Shown here one piece after another: positions 24,450 through 32,724 of a stretch of 64,000 nt of DNA (its first letter is position 1; each line of letters opens with the position of its first letter). Made by a program: the position numbers and the translations under genes. The notes under the pieces were generated by a model, which did not search any database, was not told the origin of the DNA, and worked only from the letters and a program-made list of their open reading frames with translations. The stretch comes from a virus, in IMG/VR virus record IMGVR_UViG_3300025785_001096, positions 62,001 to 126,000 of that record, one strand, 5' to 3'.

Positions 24450-24683
24450 ATGGAAGAAAATAAGAAAAAGTTTCTTGTTAGTAATTGTTTTTGGCCCAAA
24501 AGAGAATTCAATCCTGCCAGTGCTGAAGATTTGAAAATATATCAAAATTTTGTAACCGAAAGCAAATGGGCCAAGGGCTGTCCGTTCATTGTGGAATGGC
24601 CATATCTCAATGTGGTTGATACTATCAAACAAAAAATTATCAACTACCATCTTGCTAGACTTATTGCGATTGCCGAAAAGTAA
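24450..24683 (+). CDS. Unknown small protein
   Basis: A 77-aa protein (FLVSNCFWPKREF, WAKGCPFIVEWPYLNVVDTI). No signal sequence. The start follows AAAAGGTGA. Coupled to the lipoprotein gene downstream through a TAATG overlap. No family recognised. Confidence 0.55.
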   Translation: MEENKKKFLVSNCFWPKREFNPASAEDLKIYQNFVTESKWAKGCPFIVEWPYLNVVDTIKQKIINYHLARLIAIAEK

Positions 24684-24970
24684 TGAAATATTCAGTTGCC
24701 ATCGTTGTGCTGTCGTTGGTAGGTTGTGCAAACAACCCATATCGATCGGCTACCTACGAGCAATTGGATGCAGTCAAGGTAACCAATCAAGATTGTGCCA
24801 GGATAGACCGGCACGTGAATTTTCTTGAAGAGCAGTTGCGTATGAAGGGCTTGTCAAACGCCGAACCCGAACAGCTTGCAGATGCGGATCGCAAGTATAA
24901 CGCTACTGTACGATCAATGATCTGGAGCCTGCGTATAGGTTGCAGTAACCCTGACAGGTACAAATCGTGA
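24683..24970 (+). CDS. Small lipoprotein
   Basis: A 95-aa predicted lipoprotein: the signal peptide ends with lipobox LVGC (Cys about 15), followed by a charged helical domain with two further Cys. It stands between a SleB-type hydrolase and a periplasmic protein, so a spanin-like or periplasmic accessory role in lysis is possible. It lacks the Pro-rich Rz1 pattern, so this stays a suggestion. Confidence 0.6.
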   Translation: MKYSVAIVVLSLVGCANNPYRSATYEQLDAVKVTNQDCARIDRHVNFLEEQLRMKGLSNAEPEQLADADRKYNATVRSMIWSLRIGCSNPDRYKS

Positions 24971-25530
24971 AACGTGCCTTGATTGTTGGGTTGGTTTTGG
25001 TAAGTTCTACAGCCCTAGCAGACTGTTATACAAGATCTACCATTCGTATGACCAGACAGACAGTTGAAGCCGGCCCAACTGACGTACAACGACTGGCAAC
25101 ACCAGATGCTGGTGGATTCAAATGCACAGTTAGATATCGTGTGAACATTGGCGGCGACTGGCACACAGCAGAAGGATCGGCTGTGGGCCGTACTGAATCA
25201 GAAAGTTGCACTCGTGCAATGGACATAGGACAAGGTCGGGTATTGAGTGAAATTGAACCCAAATCGGTCAGTGCAGATATGCAAATGGTATGCAGTGACT
25301 TGCCCGAAATTCGAGTACGTCCAGTACACATTGGTGAAACTGTATGGGAAAGTGAAACGGACCTGCACAGTAATCCACAAGAGCGCAGGTATTTTTGGTA
25401 CAAGCGAACCAAATGTCGCCTGTTCCAGGAACGTGATCCCAGGGATCGTAACCTGATAGTGTACCAAGGTGTAGTTTGTCAGGCTGATGGATCACCCAAT
25501 TCGAAATGGCGAGTGATTGACAAATTTTAG
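24967..25530 (+). CDS. Secreted Cys-containing protein, unknown
   Basis: A 187-aa protein with a clear signal peptide (cleavage near ALA-DC). It has seven mature Cys and many charged residues, consistent with a disulfide-bonded periplasmic protein. GTG start overlapping the preceding stop. No recognised domain. Confidence 0.6.
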   Translation: MKRALIVGLVLVSSTALADCYTRSTIRMTRQTVEAGPTDVQRLATPDAGGFKCTVRYRVNIGGDWHTAEGSAVGRTESESCTRAMDIGQGRVLSEIEPKSVSADMQMVCSDLPEIRVRPVHIGETVWESETDLHSNPQERRYFWYKRTKCRLFQERDPRDRNLIVYQGVVCQADGSPNSKWRVIDKF

Positions 25531-25545
25531 CCATAATGTTAAACT
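25517..25545 (+). promoter_or_regulatory. Sigma70-type promoter
   Basis: TTGACA, 17 nt, TAAACT, inside the end of the preceding gene. It would drive the LPP20-like lipoprotein gene. Confidence 0.6.
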
Positions 25546-25579
25546 GTAGTTATTGTAATTCAACCACAAGAGGTGTAAT

Positions 25580-26314
25580 ATGAAGAAGTTAGCAATCGTA
25601 GTAGCAGTAGCAGGTTTATTGAGTGCCTGTGGTACAACCGGTCAATACTCAAAAAACGATGCTTATGCTAATCCGCAGACTGCTAGCAATATGAAGTCGG
25701 CTATTAGTGAAGCGCCGGAGTGGATGAGCAAGTTGCCTAAGAGTGCAAATGCTGTGTATGAAAATGGTACAGCTACCTCAGGTGACTTCGGTATGGCAGA
25801 TCTCAAAGCTAAAACTATTGCCTACAGCAAAATTTGTACAGCCGCTGGCGGCAAGGTTCGTAGCCAGACCAAAGTGTTTATGAGTGACAACGGAACTACC
25901 AGCACTGAACAGAGCGAAACAGCTATCCGTAGCATCTGTGCAGACATTGACATTACCGGTGTAGAAACTGTAGAGATGAAACACGTGGCCGAAGGCAATC
26001 GTATTCGTACCTATGTGCTAGTTGCACTACCAATGGGCGGTGCCAATGTGATGAAGTCCAGCAAAGAAACAATGCGTAACAGCAAAGAAGCATTCCGCGA
26101 ACTGGATGAAATTACCGGCAACAAGCCGGTTGGTGAAAGCGAAGTTGCTCCGGTCGCTGTACAAAAAGGTCCCGAAGTCAGTGTAGTTCGTCCCGACGGT
26201 ACCAGTGGTACTCTTAACCTAATGCCAGTAGAAAACGCTGAGTACAAAGCACGTCGCGAAGAAGCCCTTAAAAAGCCCGGTGCTGTGGTAGGACAAGTTA
26301 CAATCAATAACTAA
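25580..26314 (+). CDS. LPP20-like outer-membrane lipoprotein
   Basis: A 244-aa lipoprotein with lipobox LSAC (Cys about 17). The mature protein contains PEWMSKLPKSANAVYENGTA followed by a region ending RIRTYVLVALP. This is the pattern of the LPP20 family of bacterial surface lipoproteins (A-x-W-V/M near the start, T-Y-V-L-V/A-x-x-P at the end). Ribosome site AAGAGGTG. Phage carriage is unusual. Superinfection exclusion or envelope change is a guess. Confidence 0.65.
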   Translation: MKKLAIVVAVAGLLSACGTTGQYSKNDAYANPQTASNMKSAISEAPEWMSKLPKSANAVYENGTATSGDFGMADLKAKTIAYSKICTAAGGKVRSQTKVFMSDNGTTSTEQSETAIRSICADIDITGVETVEMKHVAEGNRIRTYVLVALPMGGANVMKSSKETMRNSKEAFRELDEITGNKPVGESEVAPVAVQKGPEVSVVRPDGTSGTLNLMPVENAEYKARREEALKKPGAVVGQVTINN

Positions 26315-26362
26315 GCCGTTAATGATGTAATAAAGTAGTAATAATGCTCTCCTAGGGTATAT

Positions 26363-26370
26363 TATAAATA
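26363..26370 (+). promoter_or_regulatory. T4-consensus late promoter
   Basis: Exact TATAAATA. The predicted start near 26376 gives a 14-nt leader with GCGAGGGC before the ATG at 26390. Confidence 0.75.
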
Positions 26371-26389
26371 CCTTAGCGAGGGCATTTCT

Positions 26390-26878
26390 ATGGCAAGACC
26401 AAATCCCATTAGAGCAATTATGGAAGCTCCACTTCCGGGCATTACGTATCAACGTAGGCTACAGTTCCGTCCTAGCTACGAAGATATAAACTACGTATAT
26501 AATATCTGCAATCGATACCTGTTTGACAACCGATTACGCAAGCCGGTAATTACACAGGGCAGTCGACGCCAAACCTGGGGATTTTGTCAGTGGGAAGATG
26601 ACTACGACGATACCGGTAGTTATTGTACTATTAAGATTATGGACAAATGGTTTTGCCCACAGTGGTTTATACAAACTCTGGCCCACGAAATGGTGCACCA
26701 GTACCAATGGGACATACACCGCTTTGAATATCACGGCGGTAAAATGAACAAACGCAGCGGCGCTCACGGCCCAGACTTCTTTATGTGGCGTGAACGCTTT
26801 GATTACTATGGCCTACACCTGAAACAATGGTACGGACAAAAGCGTTGGTTCAAACACCAAGATTTCCGCAAGTGTTGA
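26390..26878 (+). CDS. SprT-like zinc metalloprotease
   Basis: A 162-aa protein with HEMVH at 99-103 and a third likely ligand in AHGPDFF (His126), the SprT/Spartan zinc-protease layout. Relatives such as SPRTN cut DNA-protein crosslinks, while bacterial and phage members are mostly uncharacterised. The size and the arrangement with an N-terminal helix region before the catalytic helix fit phage SprT-like proteins of T4-like viruses. Controlled by a late promoter. Confidence 0.8.
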   Translation: MARPNPIRAIMEAPLPGITYQRRLQFRPSYEDINYVYNICNRYLFDNRLRKPVITQGSRRQTWGFCQWEDDYDDTGSYCTIKIMDKWFCPQWFIQTLAHEMVHQYQWDIHRFEYHGGKMNKRSGAHGPDFFMWRERFDYYGLHLKQWYGQKRWFKHQDFRKC

Positions 26879-26903
26879 CATCTTAACACAAATCTAGTAC
26901 ACT
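26875..26903 (+). promoter_or_regulatory. Sigma70-type promoter for clpP
   Basis: TTGACA, 17 nt, TACACT, starting in the stop region of the SprT-like gene. Confidence 0.7.
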
Positions 26904-26931
26904 ACTACAAATAACCAATCAAAGAGGAATT

Positions 26932-27522
26932 ATGCCTAATCTAGTACCTATTGTTCTCGAAAAAACCGCCAATGGCGAACGTTCATACGACATATACTCA
27001 CGACTGTTAAAAGACCGCATTGTGATGCTGGATACCGAAGTAAACGAGCACACTTCTAGTCTACTGGTAGCACAGTTGTTATTTTTAGAAAGCGAAAATC
27101 CCGATGCAGACATCCTATTCTACATTAATAGCCCCGGTGGTAGCGTTACAGCAGGTATGGCGATATACGATACACTACAGTTTATCAAGCCTGATGTCAG
27201 CACCATTGTGATGGGGCAGGCTTGCAGTATGGGCAGTCTACTGAGTACAGCCGGAGCTGCAGGCAAACGATTCATACTGCCACACGCTCGTCATATGATT
27301 CACCAACCGTCGGGCGGGGCTCGTGGACAAGCAACCGATATTCAGATCCAAGCACAAGAAATCTTGAAAATGAAACATTACTTGACCGAAATTTATGTCA
27401 AGCACAACTCTGCAGGCAAAACCTACGACGAATTTGCAGCCGATATGGAACGAGACTTCTTTATGAATGCCGAAGAAGCAGTAGCATACGGTTTGGTAGA
27501 CCGGATCATCACAAAACGGTAA
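26932..27522 (+). CDS. clpP: ATP-dependent Clp protease proteolytic subunit
   Basis: A 196-aa ClpP with an intact catalytic triad: Ser99 in GQACSMGS, His124 in HMIHQPSGG and Asp175 in MERDFFM. Length and the Y-I-N-S-P-G-G-S-V substrate groove match cellular ClpP. It forms a tetradecameric chamber fed by ClpX or ClpA. No Clp ATPase gene is visible here, so it would use host unfoldases or act as a prohead-type protease. A tmRNA in the same window tags proteins for exactly this protease. Ribosome site AGAGGA. Confidence 0.95.
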   Translation: MPNLVPIVLEKTANGERSYDIYSRLLKDRIVMLDTEVNEHTSSLLVAQLLFLESENPDADILFYINSPGGSVTAGMAIYDTLQFIKPDVSTIVMGQACSMGSLLSTAGAAGKRFILPHARHMIHQPSGGARGQATDIQIQAQEILKMKHYLTEIYVKHNSAGKTYDEFAADMERDFFMNAEEAVAYGLVDRIITKR

Positions 27523-27550
27523 AACGGTCACAAAAGTTTAATATAATTTG

Positions 27551-27579
27551 TTGCATTGCGTGATAAATATCAGTATAAT
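27551..27579 (+). promoter_or_regulatory. Sigma70-type promoter with embedded late motif
   Basis: TTGCAT, 17 nt, TATAAT, with GATAAATA (27562-27569) in the spacer. Same design as 23083-23111. Confidence 0.75.
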
Positions 27580-27627
27580 CACTAATAGTACAAACACTAA
27601 TGATTATACTCGAAAGGAAGTCACACA

Positions 27628-27792
27628 ATGACAACAATTATACAAAAACTTATCCAGTTTTTTAACTTCACAGGATCAGTAAGCTCTGATCTAGATTCTT
27701 ACATTACCAGCAAGAATCCACAAAACGTAGCCGATGTTGAGCGCCTGACTGTTCAATACTTGAGCCGTGGCATCTGCGGGAGAACCGTATAA
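27628..27792 (+). CDS. Small DUF3563-like protein
   Basis: A 54-aa protein with ribosome site AAAGGAAG. The end L-D-S-Y-I-x(7)-V-A-D-V-E-R-L resembles the short DUF3563 pattern (Y-L-x-x-A-x-D-x-x-D-L-E-R), common in betaproteobacteria. Function unknown. TAATG overlap with the next gene. Confidence 0.5.
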   Translation: MTTIIQKLIQFFNFTGSVSSDLDSYITSKNPQNVADVERLTVQYLSRGICGRTV

Positions 27793-27881
27793 TGCTATTG
27801 CTAATTTCAAAAATCGCCGAATTCCTAAACAAGTACGCAGGTAAAACTTGCCGTCACGACTCCTATCTAGGAGGCCTATGA
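27792..27881 (+). CDS. Very short peptide in a coupled series
   Basis: 29 codons starting at the TAATG overlap. Its last codons contain AGGAGG, which serves as the ribosome site of the next short gene. It may be a real small peptide or a translational coupler. Evidence is positional only. Confidence 0.35.
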   Translation: MLLLISKIAEFLNKYAGKTCRHDSYLGGL

Positions 27882-27973
27882 TGCGTAAACTTCTAGCAGA
27901 GATATACGAAGCAATTCGTTTGGTACAAGAAGTTCGTGCGGCAGCCATCAAACAAGGTCACTACTGGTACTAA
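27878..27973 (+). CDS. Very short helical protein
   Basis: 31 aa (or 30 from the second ATG at 27881), preceded by AGGAGG. It is a helical Leu/Ala/Glu sequence (KLLAEIYEAIRLVQEVRAAA). The strong ribosome site makes translation likely. Function unknown. Confidence 0.5.
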   Translation: MMRKLLAEIYEAIRLVQEVRAAAIKQGHYWY

Positions 27974-27974
27974 A

Positions 27975-28529
27975 ATGATCATCACTGAATTTTTACCTTG
28001 CACTAAATTCAACAAATATGGTGATTGGCTAAAAAGTCAGAATGACGAAACCAAAGAGTTGTATTTTGGTACAGCCAGCAACGACAACATCATTGACAGT
28101 CTAATAGATCGTATCAGCTCCTCATCCAACAATCACTATATTCTAGTGGCACGAAATCGCAAAAAATGGGTCGGCACCTTACACATTGCTGTCAGTGGCA
28201 AACAGGTAGAATTTGGTGTTATAGTTGCACCCGAATATCGTGGCCAAGGCATTGCCAACATCATGTTGGAGCAGGCCTTGATTTGGGCACGTAATCGTGG
28301 TTACCGAGAACTGTTTATGCATTGCCTGGGATGGAACAAGCCAATTCAACACTTGTGCCAAAAACACGGGTTAAAACCCCGCAGTATGTACGGTGATAGC
28401 GAAGTGCAAATTGATTTGGATCCTGCCAGCTGGACCACAGTGGTCAAAGAAATGGGCATTCAGCAACGCAACATATTCCATACTTGGTTGCAAAACTACA
28501 CCTGGATGTATCAAGAAATTTACGGCTAA
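27975..28529 (+). CDS. GNAT-family N-acetyltransferase
   Basis: A 184-aa protein. FGVIVAPEYRGQGIANIML is the acetyl-CoA-binding motif A of GNAT enzymes (R/Q-x-x-G-x-G/A), preceded by strands of motif D. GNATs acetylate amines of small molecules, proteins or RNA. The substrate is unknown. The ATG lies one base after the short upstream gene, so it belongs to that operon. Confidence 0.75.
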   Translation: MIITEFLPCTKFNKYGDWLKSQNDETKELYFGTASNDNIIDSLIDRISSSSNNHYILVARNRKKWVGTLHIAVSGKQVEFGVIVAPEYRGQGIANIMLEQALIWARNRGYRELFMHCLGWNKPIQHLCQKHGLKPRSMYGDSEVQIDLDPASWTTVVKEMGIQQRNIFHTWLQNYTWMYQEIYG

Positions 28530-28541
28530 CAGCTGATCCTT

Positions 28542-28549
28542 GTTAAATA
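28542..28549 (+). promoter_or_regulatory. Late promoter motif before secreted nuclease
   Basis: GTTAAATA, with ACAAGGAGA ribosome site between it and the ATG at 28572. Confidence 0.55.
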
Positions 28550-28571
28550 ATACACAAGGAGATTTTCAACT

Positions 28572-29405
28572 ATGAAAAAACTATTAGCAATTTTAACTTT
28601 TGCTGTTGCAGGCTTAACAGCAACAACAGCCAGTGCTTGGACACAGCGTCAGCCATTCCCGGTACAAAACTGTCAAGTACACGCACCTTACGGTTTTCCA
28701 CAGTCAGCACGTCAGCTACAACCCTTATGCCAACAGGCATATTTGGTAGGTTACGATGCAGCTGCCAAGTTACCTAACTATGTGATGTATGAGCTACTGC
28801 CACAGAACGCACTAGGCTGTGTGGCACGTACCAACGCATTTGCTGCCAACCAATTTGTACCTAACGGTGCTACCCCAGCTGACTATGCTGGTACCGGTTA
28901 CGACAAAGGTCATATGGCACCAGACGGCGACTTAAGTTGGGATCCGCAAGTTGAGTACGAAAGTTTTTTAATGACAAATATGTCACCACAAGCCGGTTCT
29001 TTAAATCGCGGAATTTGGAAATTGTTGGAGACTTCTGTCCGCGGATGGTCAGTCCAGAGAAATCAGAGCTACACAGTTATTGCGGGCGGTTTGTATGGTC
29101 CTGGCGATAAAACCATTGGTAAAGGTGTAGTTGTACCACACGGTTTCTACAAAATTGTTATCAACAATCAAACCAAAGAATATGCAGGCTGGGGTTTTCC
29201 ACACACAGCACCATATCCTAACTTGGGCAACGATTTGACCAAGTTCCGTGTTCCTGTTGCTACAATTATGCAGGACGCAGGTGTTAAGTTTGCATTGCCA
29301 CAAGGCGGTGTTGAACTACAGCCCGGCAAAGAATGGCCAGTGGACTTTGGTGCATTGACCAATGCAAAACGTGCCAAGTGTGGCGCTAACGCTTCTACAG
29401 ACTAA
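28572..29405 (+). CDS. Secreted DNA/RNA non-specific endonuclease
   Basis: A 277-aa protein with a clear signal peptide (cleavage near ASA-WT) and a beta-beta-alpha metal nuclease domain of the NUC1/EndA type. YDKGHMAPDGDLSW holds the catalytic His (pattern D-R-G-H), and LMTNMSPQ...LNRGIW the Mg-binding Asn. Such enzymes cut DNA and RNA without sequence preference in the periplasm or outside the cell. In a phage it could destroy DNA of competing phages at the envelope, or recycle nucleotides. No cognate inhibitor is seen. Confidence 0.85.
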   Translation: MKKLLAILTFAVAGLTATTASAWTQRQPFPVQNCQVHAPYGFPQSARQLQPLCQQAYLVGYDAAAKLPNYVMYELLPQNALGCVARTNAFAANQFVPNGATPADYAGTGYDKGHMAPDGDLSWDPQVEYESFLMTNMSPQAGSLNRGIWKLLETSVRGWSVQRNQSYTVIAGGLYGPGDKTIGKGVVVPHGFYKIVINNQTKEYAGWGFPHTAPYPNLGNDLTKFRVPVATIMQDAGVKFALPQGGVELQPGKEWPVDFGALTNAKRAKCGANASTD

Positions 29406-29418
29406 TCAACTAACCATT

Positions 29419-29454
29419 GATAAATACTAGGGTAAGGCAACTTACCCTATTTTT
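29419..29454 (+). promoter_or_regulatory. Late promoter overlapping a terminator-like hairpin
   Basis: GATAAATA (29419-29426) is followed at once by AGGGTAA-GGCAAC-TTACCCT and ATTTTT. The predicted start (~29432) lies inside the left arm. Upstream transcripts would form the hairpin; those from this promoter would lack part of the left arm. Confidence 0.5.
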
Positions 29455-29465
29455 ATGAGTGCATA

Positions 29466-29921
29466 ATGCGATTTAGTGATTTCCAACAACCAAGAAAATT
29501 AATCCCAGGAAATATTCCACGAAAATATTCTAGCGGTGGTTTTACTTTTAACTTTGATCCAGCCACAAAAGTTATTTCGGTTACCTATGGCGGCAAACGT
29601 ATAGGTAAGTTCAATTATAAAGGTCTTGGTATAAACGATTATCAAAATGTTACCGACAGAATCATAAGACAATTTAGCCACTATCAACAAAAAAAGATAG
29701 ATGCTATAAACGCAAAAAAACAACCATATAACCATCCGATACAACCAAATTACACTGATCAAAATAGTTACAACATAGCTTTGCCCGGTGATATTCAAAG
29801 CCAGATATTTCAGCAACACGACGTAGATACAGCACAACATGGTGATGTTGATGTAGTAAATCCAGGCAAATGGAGTGCTATAAGAAAAAGACAAAAACAG
29901 CAAGATCAAAATGAGATATAA
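29466..29921 (+). CDS. Unknown protein with capsid-targeting-like N-terminus
   Basis: A 151-aa protein starting MRFSDFQQPRKL. Residues ~25-65 form beta-strands (GGFTFNFDPATKVISVTYGG) and the rest is polar and Gln-rich. The N-terminal pattern M-R-F-x-[DE]-F recurs in three following genes and resembles the T4 capsid-targeting sequence MKTYQEFIAE. If it works the same way the protein is packaged inside the head. No enzymatic motif. It overlaps the next gene by 11 nt. Confidence 0.55.
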   Translation: MRFSDFQQPRKLIPGNIPRKYSSGGFTFNFDPATKVISVTYGGKRIGKFNYKGLGINDYQNVTDRIIRQFSHYQQKKIDAINAKKQPYNHPIQPNYTDQNSYNIALPGDIQSQIFQQHDVDTAQHGDVDVVNPGKWSAIRKRQKQQDQNEI

Positions 29922-32724
29922 ACAGCTACTATCCGAACAACAGTTAGACGAAATTCGTATGAGTCCCGGCTCGTTACGAGCATTTGCTGCCAGCCCCGAA
30001 GCTCGAGGAATTATGGCCGGTTTTGAAGCTGAACTGGTATTTACAGGCCTAGGTGGCGAACCTGAATACGATCAAGATCCCGAACCTGACTACGATGCCG
30101 ACGAGCGTTGCAGCAGTCTTGATCAGGTAGTAGAATTTTTCCAAAACGACGAATACGGCTGGGGATTGAGTGATCGTCAAGCTAATCGTTTACGTGAAGA
30201 TCTAGATGAAAAATACTACGAGTGGTATGATTCACAACTGTATGATTCCTGGCGCGACCAACGCGATGACCTGATCAAAGATGCCTGGTTAGAAGAAAAA
30301 CCTTGGAGTGAGCGCATACACGCCGCCTTGGTTGATGGACTAGAACTTAGTGACGAACAAGCCGACGCTGTTCAAGCATTGCACGACCGTAGAGAAAAGG
30401 GCGAGATCAAAGGTTCAGAAATGAATGATACCGAGCTAGAAATGATCAGCCAATACAGCGAAGCTCGTAGCATTGCCGAAGATATTTTAAACGACGATGT
30501 TGAACAGACCCTGGACAAAGAAGACGGCTTCTATGATGAAGTATTAGACCAATTTCGTAACGACTTTTACATTGACGATGACTCGGGTTTCTTCAGTGAT
30601 GTAGGACTGCGCTGGCTGAGCGACGTGGCCAACGAATACGATTTGACGTGGCCGGTGGTCACTTACACCGGCAGTAGCAGCGAAGGCGGTTGGAGTGATG
30701 AAAATGCCGAACGCTTGGCTGACGACCTACACGAACGCTTGGGTGTTAAGACCAAAGTGTCTGGTGGTTACCATTCGGCCACACGTGATGACAAGACTTG
30801 GATTTTTGAACCCGACTCCAGCTTGGACGCAGACGAATCAGACAACTTGGCTATAGAAATTGTCAGCCCGCCAATGCCGTTAGAGACTTGCTTGCGTTTT
30901 ATGGAAGACTTTTTTGAATGGGCCGAGGACAACGGCGCTTACAGCAACAGCTCAACCGGTTTCCATATGGGCGTGAGCCTGCCACATCGTGGTGGTGATG
31001 TTGACTATGTTAAATTGGCCCTGTTCTTGGGCGACGAACACGTGTTACAGGAATTTGGTCGTGCCGGTAACAGTTTCTGCGAAGCCGCAATGAAAAAGAT
31101 TCGCAATCGAGTCAAAGGCAACAAAGAAGCGGTAGGTAGCGCATTGACCTTGATGCGTAGTAATCTATTAGAGTTGGCACAAAAAGCTCTAGAGATCAAC
31201 AATCACGGATTTGGCAAGTATACCAGTATCAATCCCAAAGGCGGTACAGACAGTACACACCCACACAAGGAACGTGGTGCCAAGTACATTGAGTTTCGTA
31301 GTGCTGGTGGATCAAATTATTTTGAAGACATTGACAAATTAAAAAATACCTTGTTGCGTTATGCCAAGGCCATGACTGTGGCTGCCAATCCGGCTGCTGA
31401 ACGCAAAGAATACTACAAGAAGTTATACAAACTTATTAGTCCACCCGACGGTGATGCCAGTTTGGATTTGTTTGCTAGATTTGCTACCGGCGCTATTTCA
31501 AAAGAAGATCTCAAGAAGCAATGGGCTGAGAAACAGTTAGATGATGAACCCAAGGGCGATTGGAAAGTATACGATGCCAACGGAAAATATATCATTGGAC
31601 AGGACTATCACGGTTATACAAAATCTGAAGTATGGGAACGTGCTAAAAAGAAATTAAGTCCCGGCGGCAGTATGGAAGGTTTCCAAAAGGAATATCGAGT
31701 ATTACCAATGAAGAGTACCACTGGTGATTGGGAAGTATACAACAATGACACCGGCGAAACTTTAGAAATCTTACACGGCTACGCAACCAAGGGCGCGGCC
31801 GCCGACGCAGTATACGACAAGTATGTGACCAACCAGGGCATTGCATTTAATTTACGTCCGGCCGATCCTGAAACTCCAGAGCCAGAATTAACTCCCAGAG
31901 CCAAGTTGGCCAAACGTATCAAAGCACCCAAACCCAATTGGAATGTGGTGTATCGTCCTACTGGTCGTGTGATCGATGAGCTGATTAATGTTTCAAAAGA
32001 AGAAGCTCAAAAACTCTTGCACCACGTGGCCACCTTGCACGACTTTGACAGTATAGATGATCTAGAGCTACATAACCAAGCAGATGTACCAAATTCCAAT
32101 GACACAGATCCCGAGGATGAACCACACAAGTGGGAATTTTATCGTGCTGAAACAGGTGCAGTGATTGATACTGTAGACAATGCTTCCAAGAGTCAAGCCG
32201 AAATGGTGCGTAGAGATCTTGTGCGCAGATACGGTCATCCAGATGACAGCGTTCGTATGCGTACCGTACCTACAGATGCAAGCCGTGAACGTTACGATAG
32301 TCGTCAAGAACACAACCCAGTGGTCAATCAACCACCACAGCAATTTATAACACAACGTCCTGCCACTGGCGACTACTATGAAATACGTGGCGGTAGCGAT
32401 AATAGAATCTATGGTTTCTTGCCAACCATGCCAGGACAACCATCGCAGTTGCAGACTATAGTTACTGCTGCCAAACAATATGTGAATGACTTGACTGGTA
32501 GAGATGATGCGTATATACAATACCGTGCCGGAGATCCTGTGCAGGCTACAGCACCAAATGGTGTTCCGCTATGGCAAGTGTATGAACGTGACTCAGGACA
32601 CGTGGTACACGCATTTGCCGATCACGATCAACGTAGTGCCTGGTCTACAGCACAAACGTGGTTACGTGATCACGGTGCAGAAGATCCTAGCTTGTTTAGC
32701 TTACGTCCAATGATGAGTACATAA
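29911..32724 (+). CDS. Amidoligase-like protein with six C-terminal repeat modules
   Basis: A 937-aa protein. The N-terminus MRYKQLLSEQQLDE resembles a capsid-targeting peptide with an L-x-E cleavage site. After an acidic helical region, residues ~250-500 carry LAIEIVSPPMPLE, STGFHMGVSL and KYIEFRSAGGSNY, the pattern of putative amidoligases (glutamine-synthetase-like fold, making amide bonds on proteins or peptides). From about residue 550 there are six divergent modules of 55-80 aa, each opening W-x-V/F-Y-x-x-x-T/S-G and ending in a short R-x/L-R-P segment. Substrate unknown. Confidence 0.6.
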   Translation: MRYKQLLSEQQLDEIRMSPGSLRAFAASPEARGIMAGFEAELVFTGLGGEPEYDQDPEPDYDADERCSSLDQVVEFFQNDEYGWGLSDRQANRLREDLDEKYYEWYDSQLYDSWRDQRDDLIKDAWLEEKPWSERIHAALVDGLELSDEQADAVQALHDRREKGEIKGSEMNDTELEMISQYSEARSIAEDILNDDVEQTLDKEDGFYDEVLDQFRNDFYIDDDSGFFSDVGLRWLSDVANEYDLTWPVVTYTGSSSEGGWSDENAERLADDLHERLGVKTKVSGGYHSATRDDKTWIFEPDSSLDADESDNLAIEIVSPPMPLETCLRFMEDFFEWAEDNGAYSNSSTGFHMGVSLPHRGGDVDYVKLALFLGDEHVLQEFGRAGNSFCEAAMKKIRNRVKGNKEAVGSALTLMRSNLLELAQKALEINNHGFGKYTSINPKGGTDSTHPHKERGAKYIEFRSAGGSNYFEDIDKLKNTLLRYAKAMTVAANPAAERKEYYKKLYKLISPPDGDASLDLFARFATGAISKEDLKKQWAEKQLDDEPKGDWKVYDANGKYIIGQDYHGYTKSEVWERAKKKLSPGGSMEGFQKEYRVLPMKSTTGDWEVYNNDTGETLEILHGYATKGAAADAVYDKYVTNQGIAFNLRPADPETPEPELTPRAKLAKRIKAPKPNWNVVYRPTGRVIDELINVSKEEAQKLLHHVATLHDFDSIDDLELHNQADVPNSNDTDPEDEPHKWEFYRAETGAVIDTVDNASKSQAEMVRRDLVRRYGHPDDSVRMRTVPTDASRERYDSRQEHNPVVNQPPQQFITQRPATGDYYEIRGGSDNRIYGFLPTMPGQPSQLQTIVTAAKQYVNDLTGRDDAYIQYRAGDPVQATAPNGVPLWQVYERDSGHVVHAFADHDQRSAWSTAQTWLRDHGAEDPSLFSLRPMMST
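31558..32710 (+). repeat. Six divergent protein modules
   Basis: Modules begin near residues 550, 605, 675, 738, 819 and 886 of the amidoligase-like protein (GDWKVYDANGK, GDWEVYNNDTG, PNWNVVYRPTG, HKWEFYRAETG, GDYYEIRGG, PLWQVYERDSG). They are similar at protein level only. A seventh copy lies in the next gene at about residue 115 (KGYEIYHADRPAG). Confidence 0.75.
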
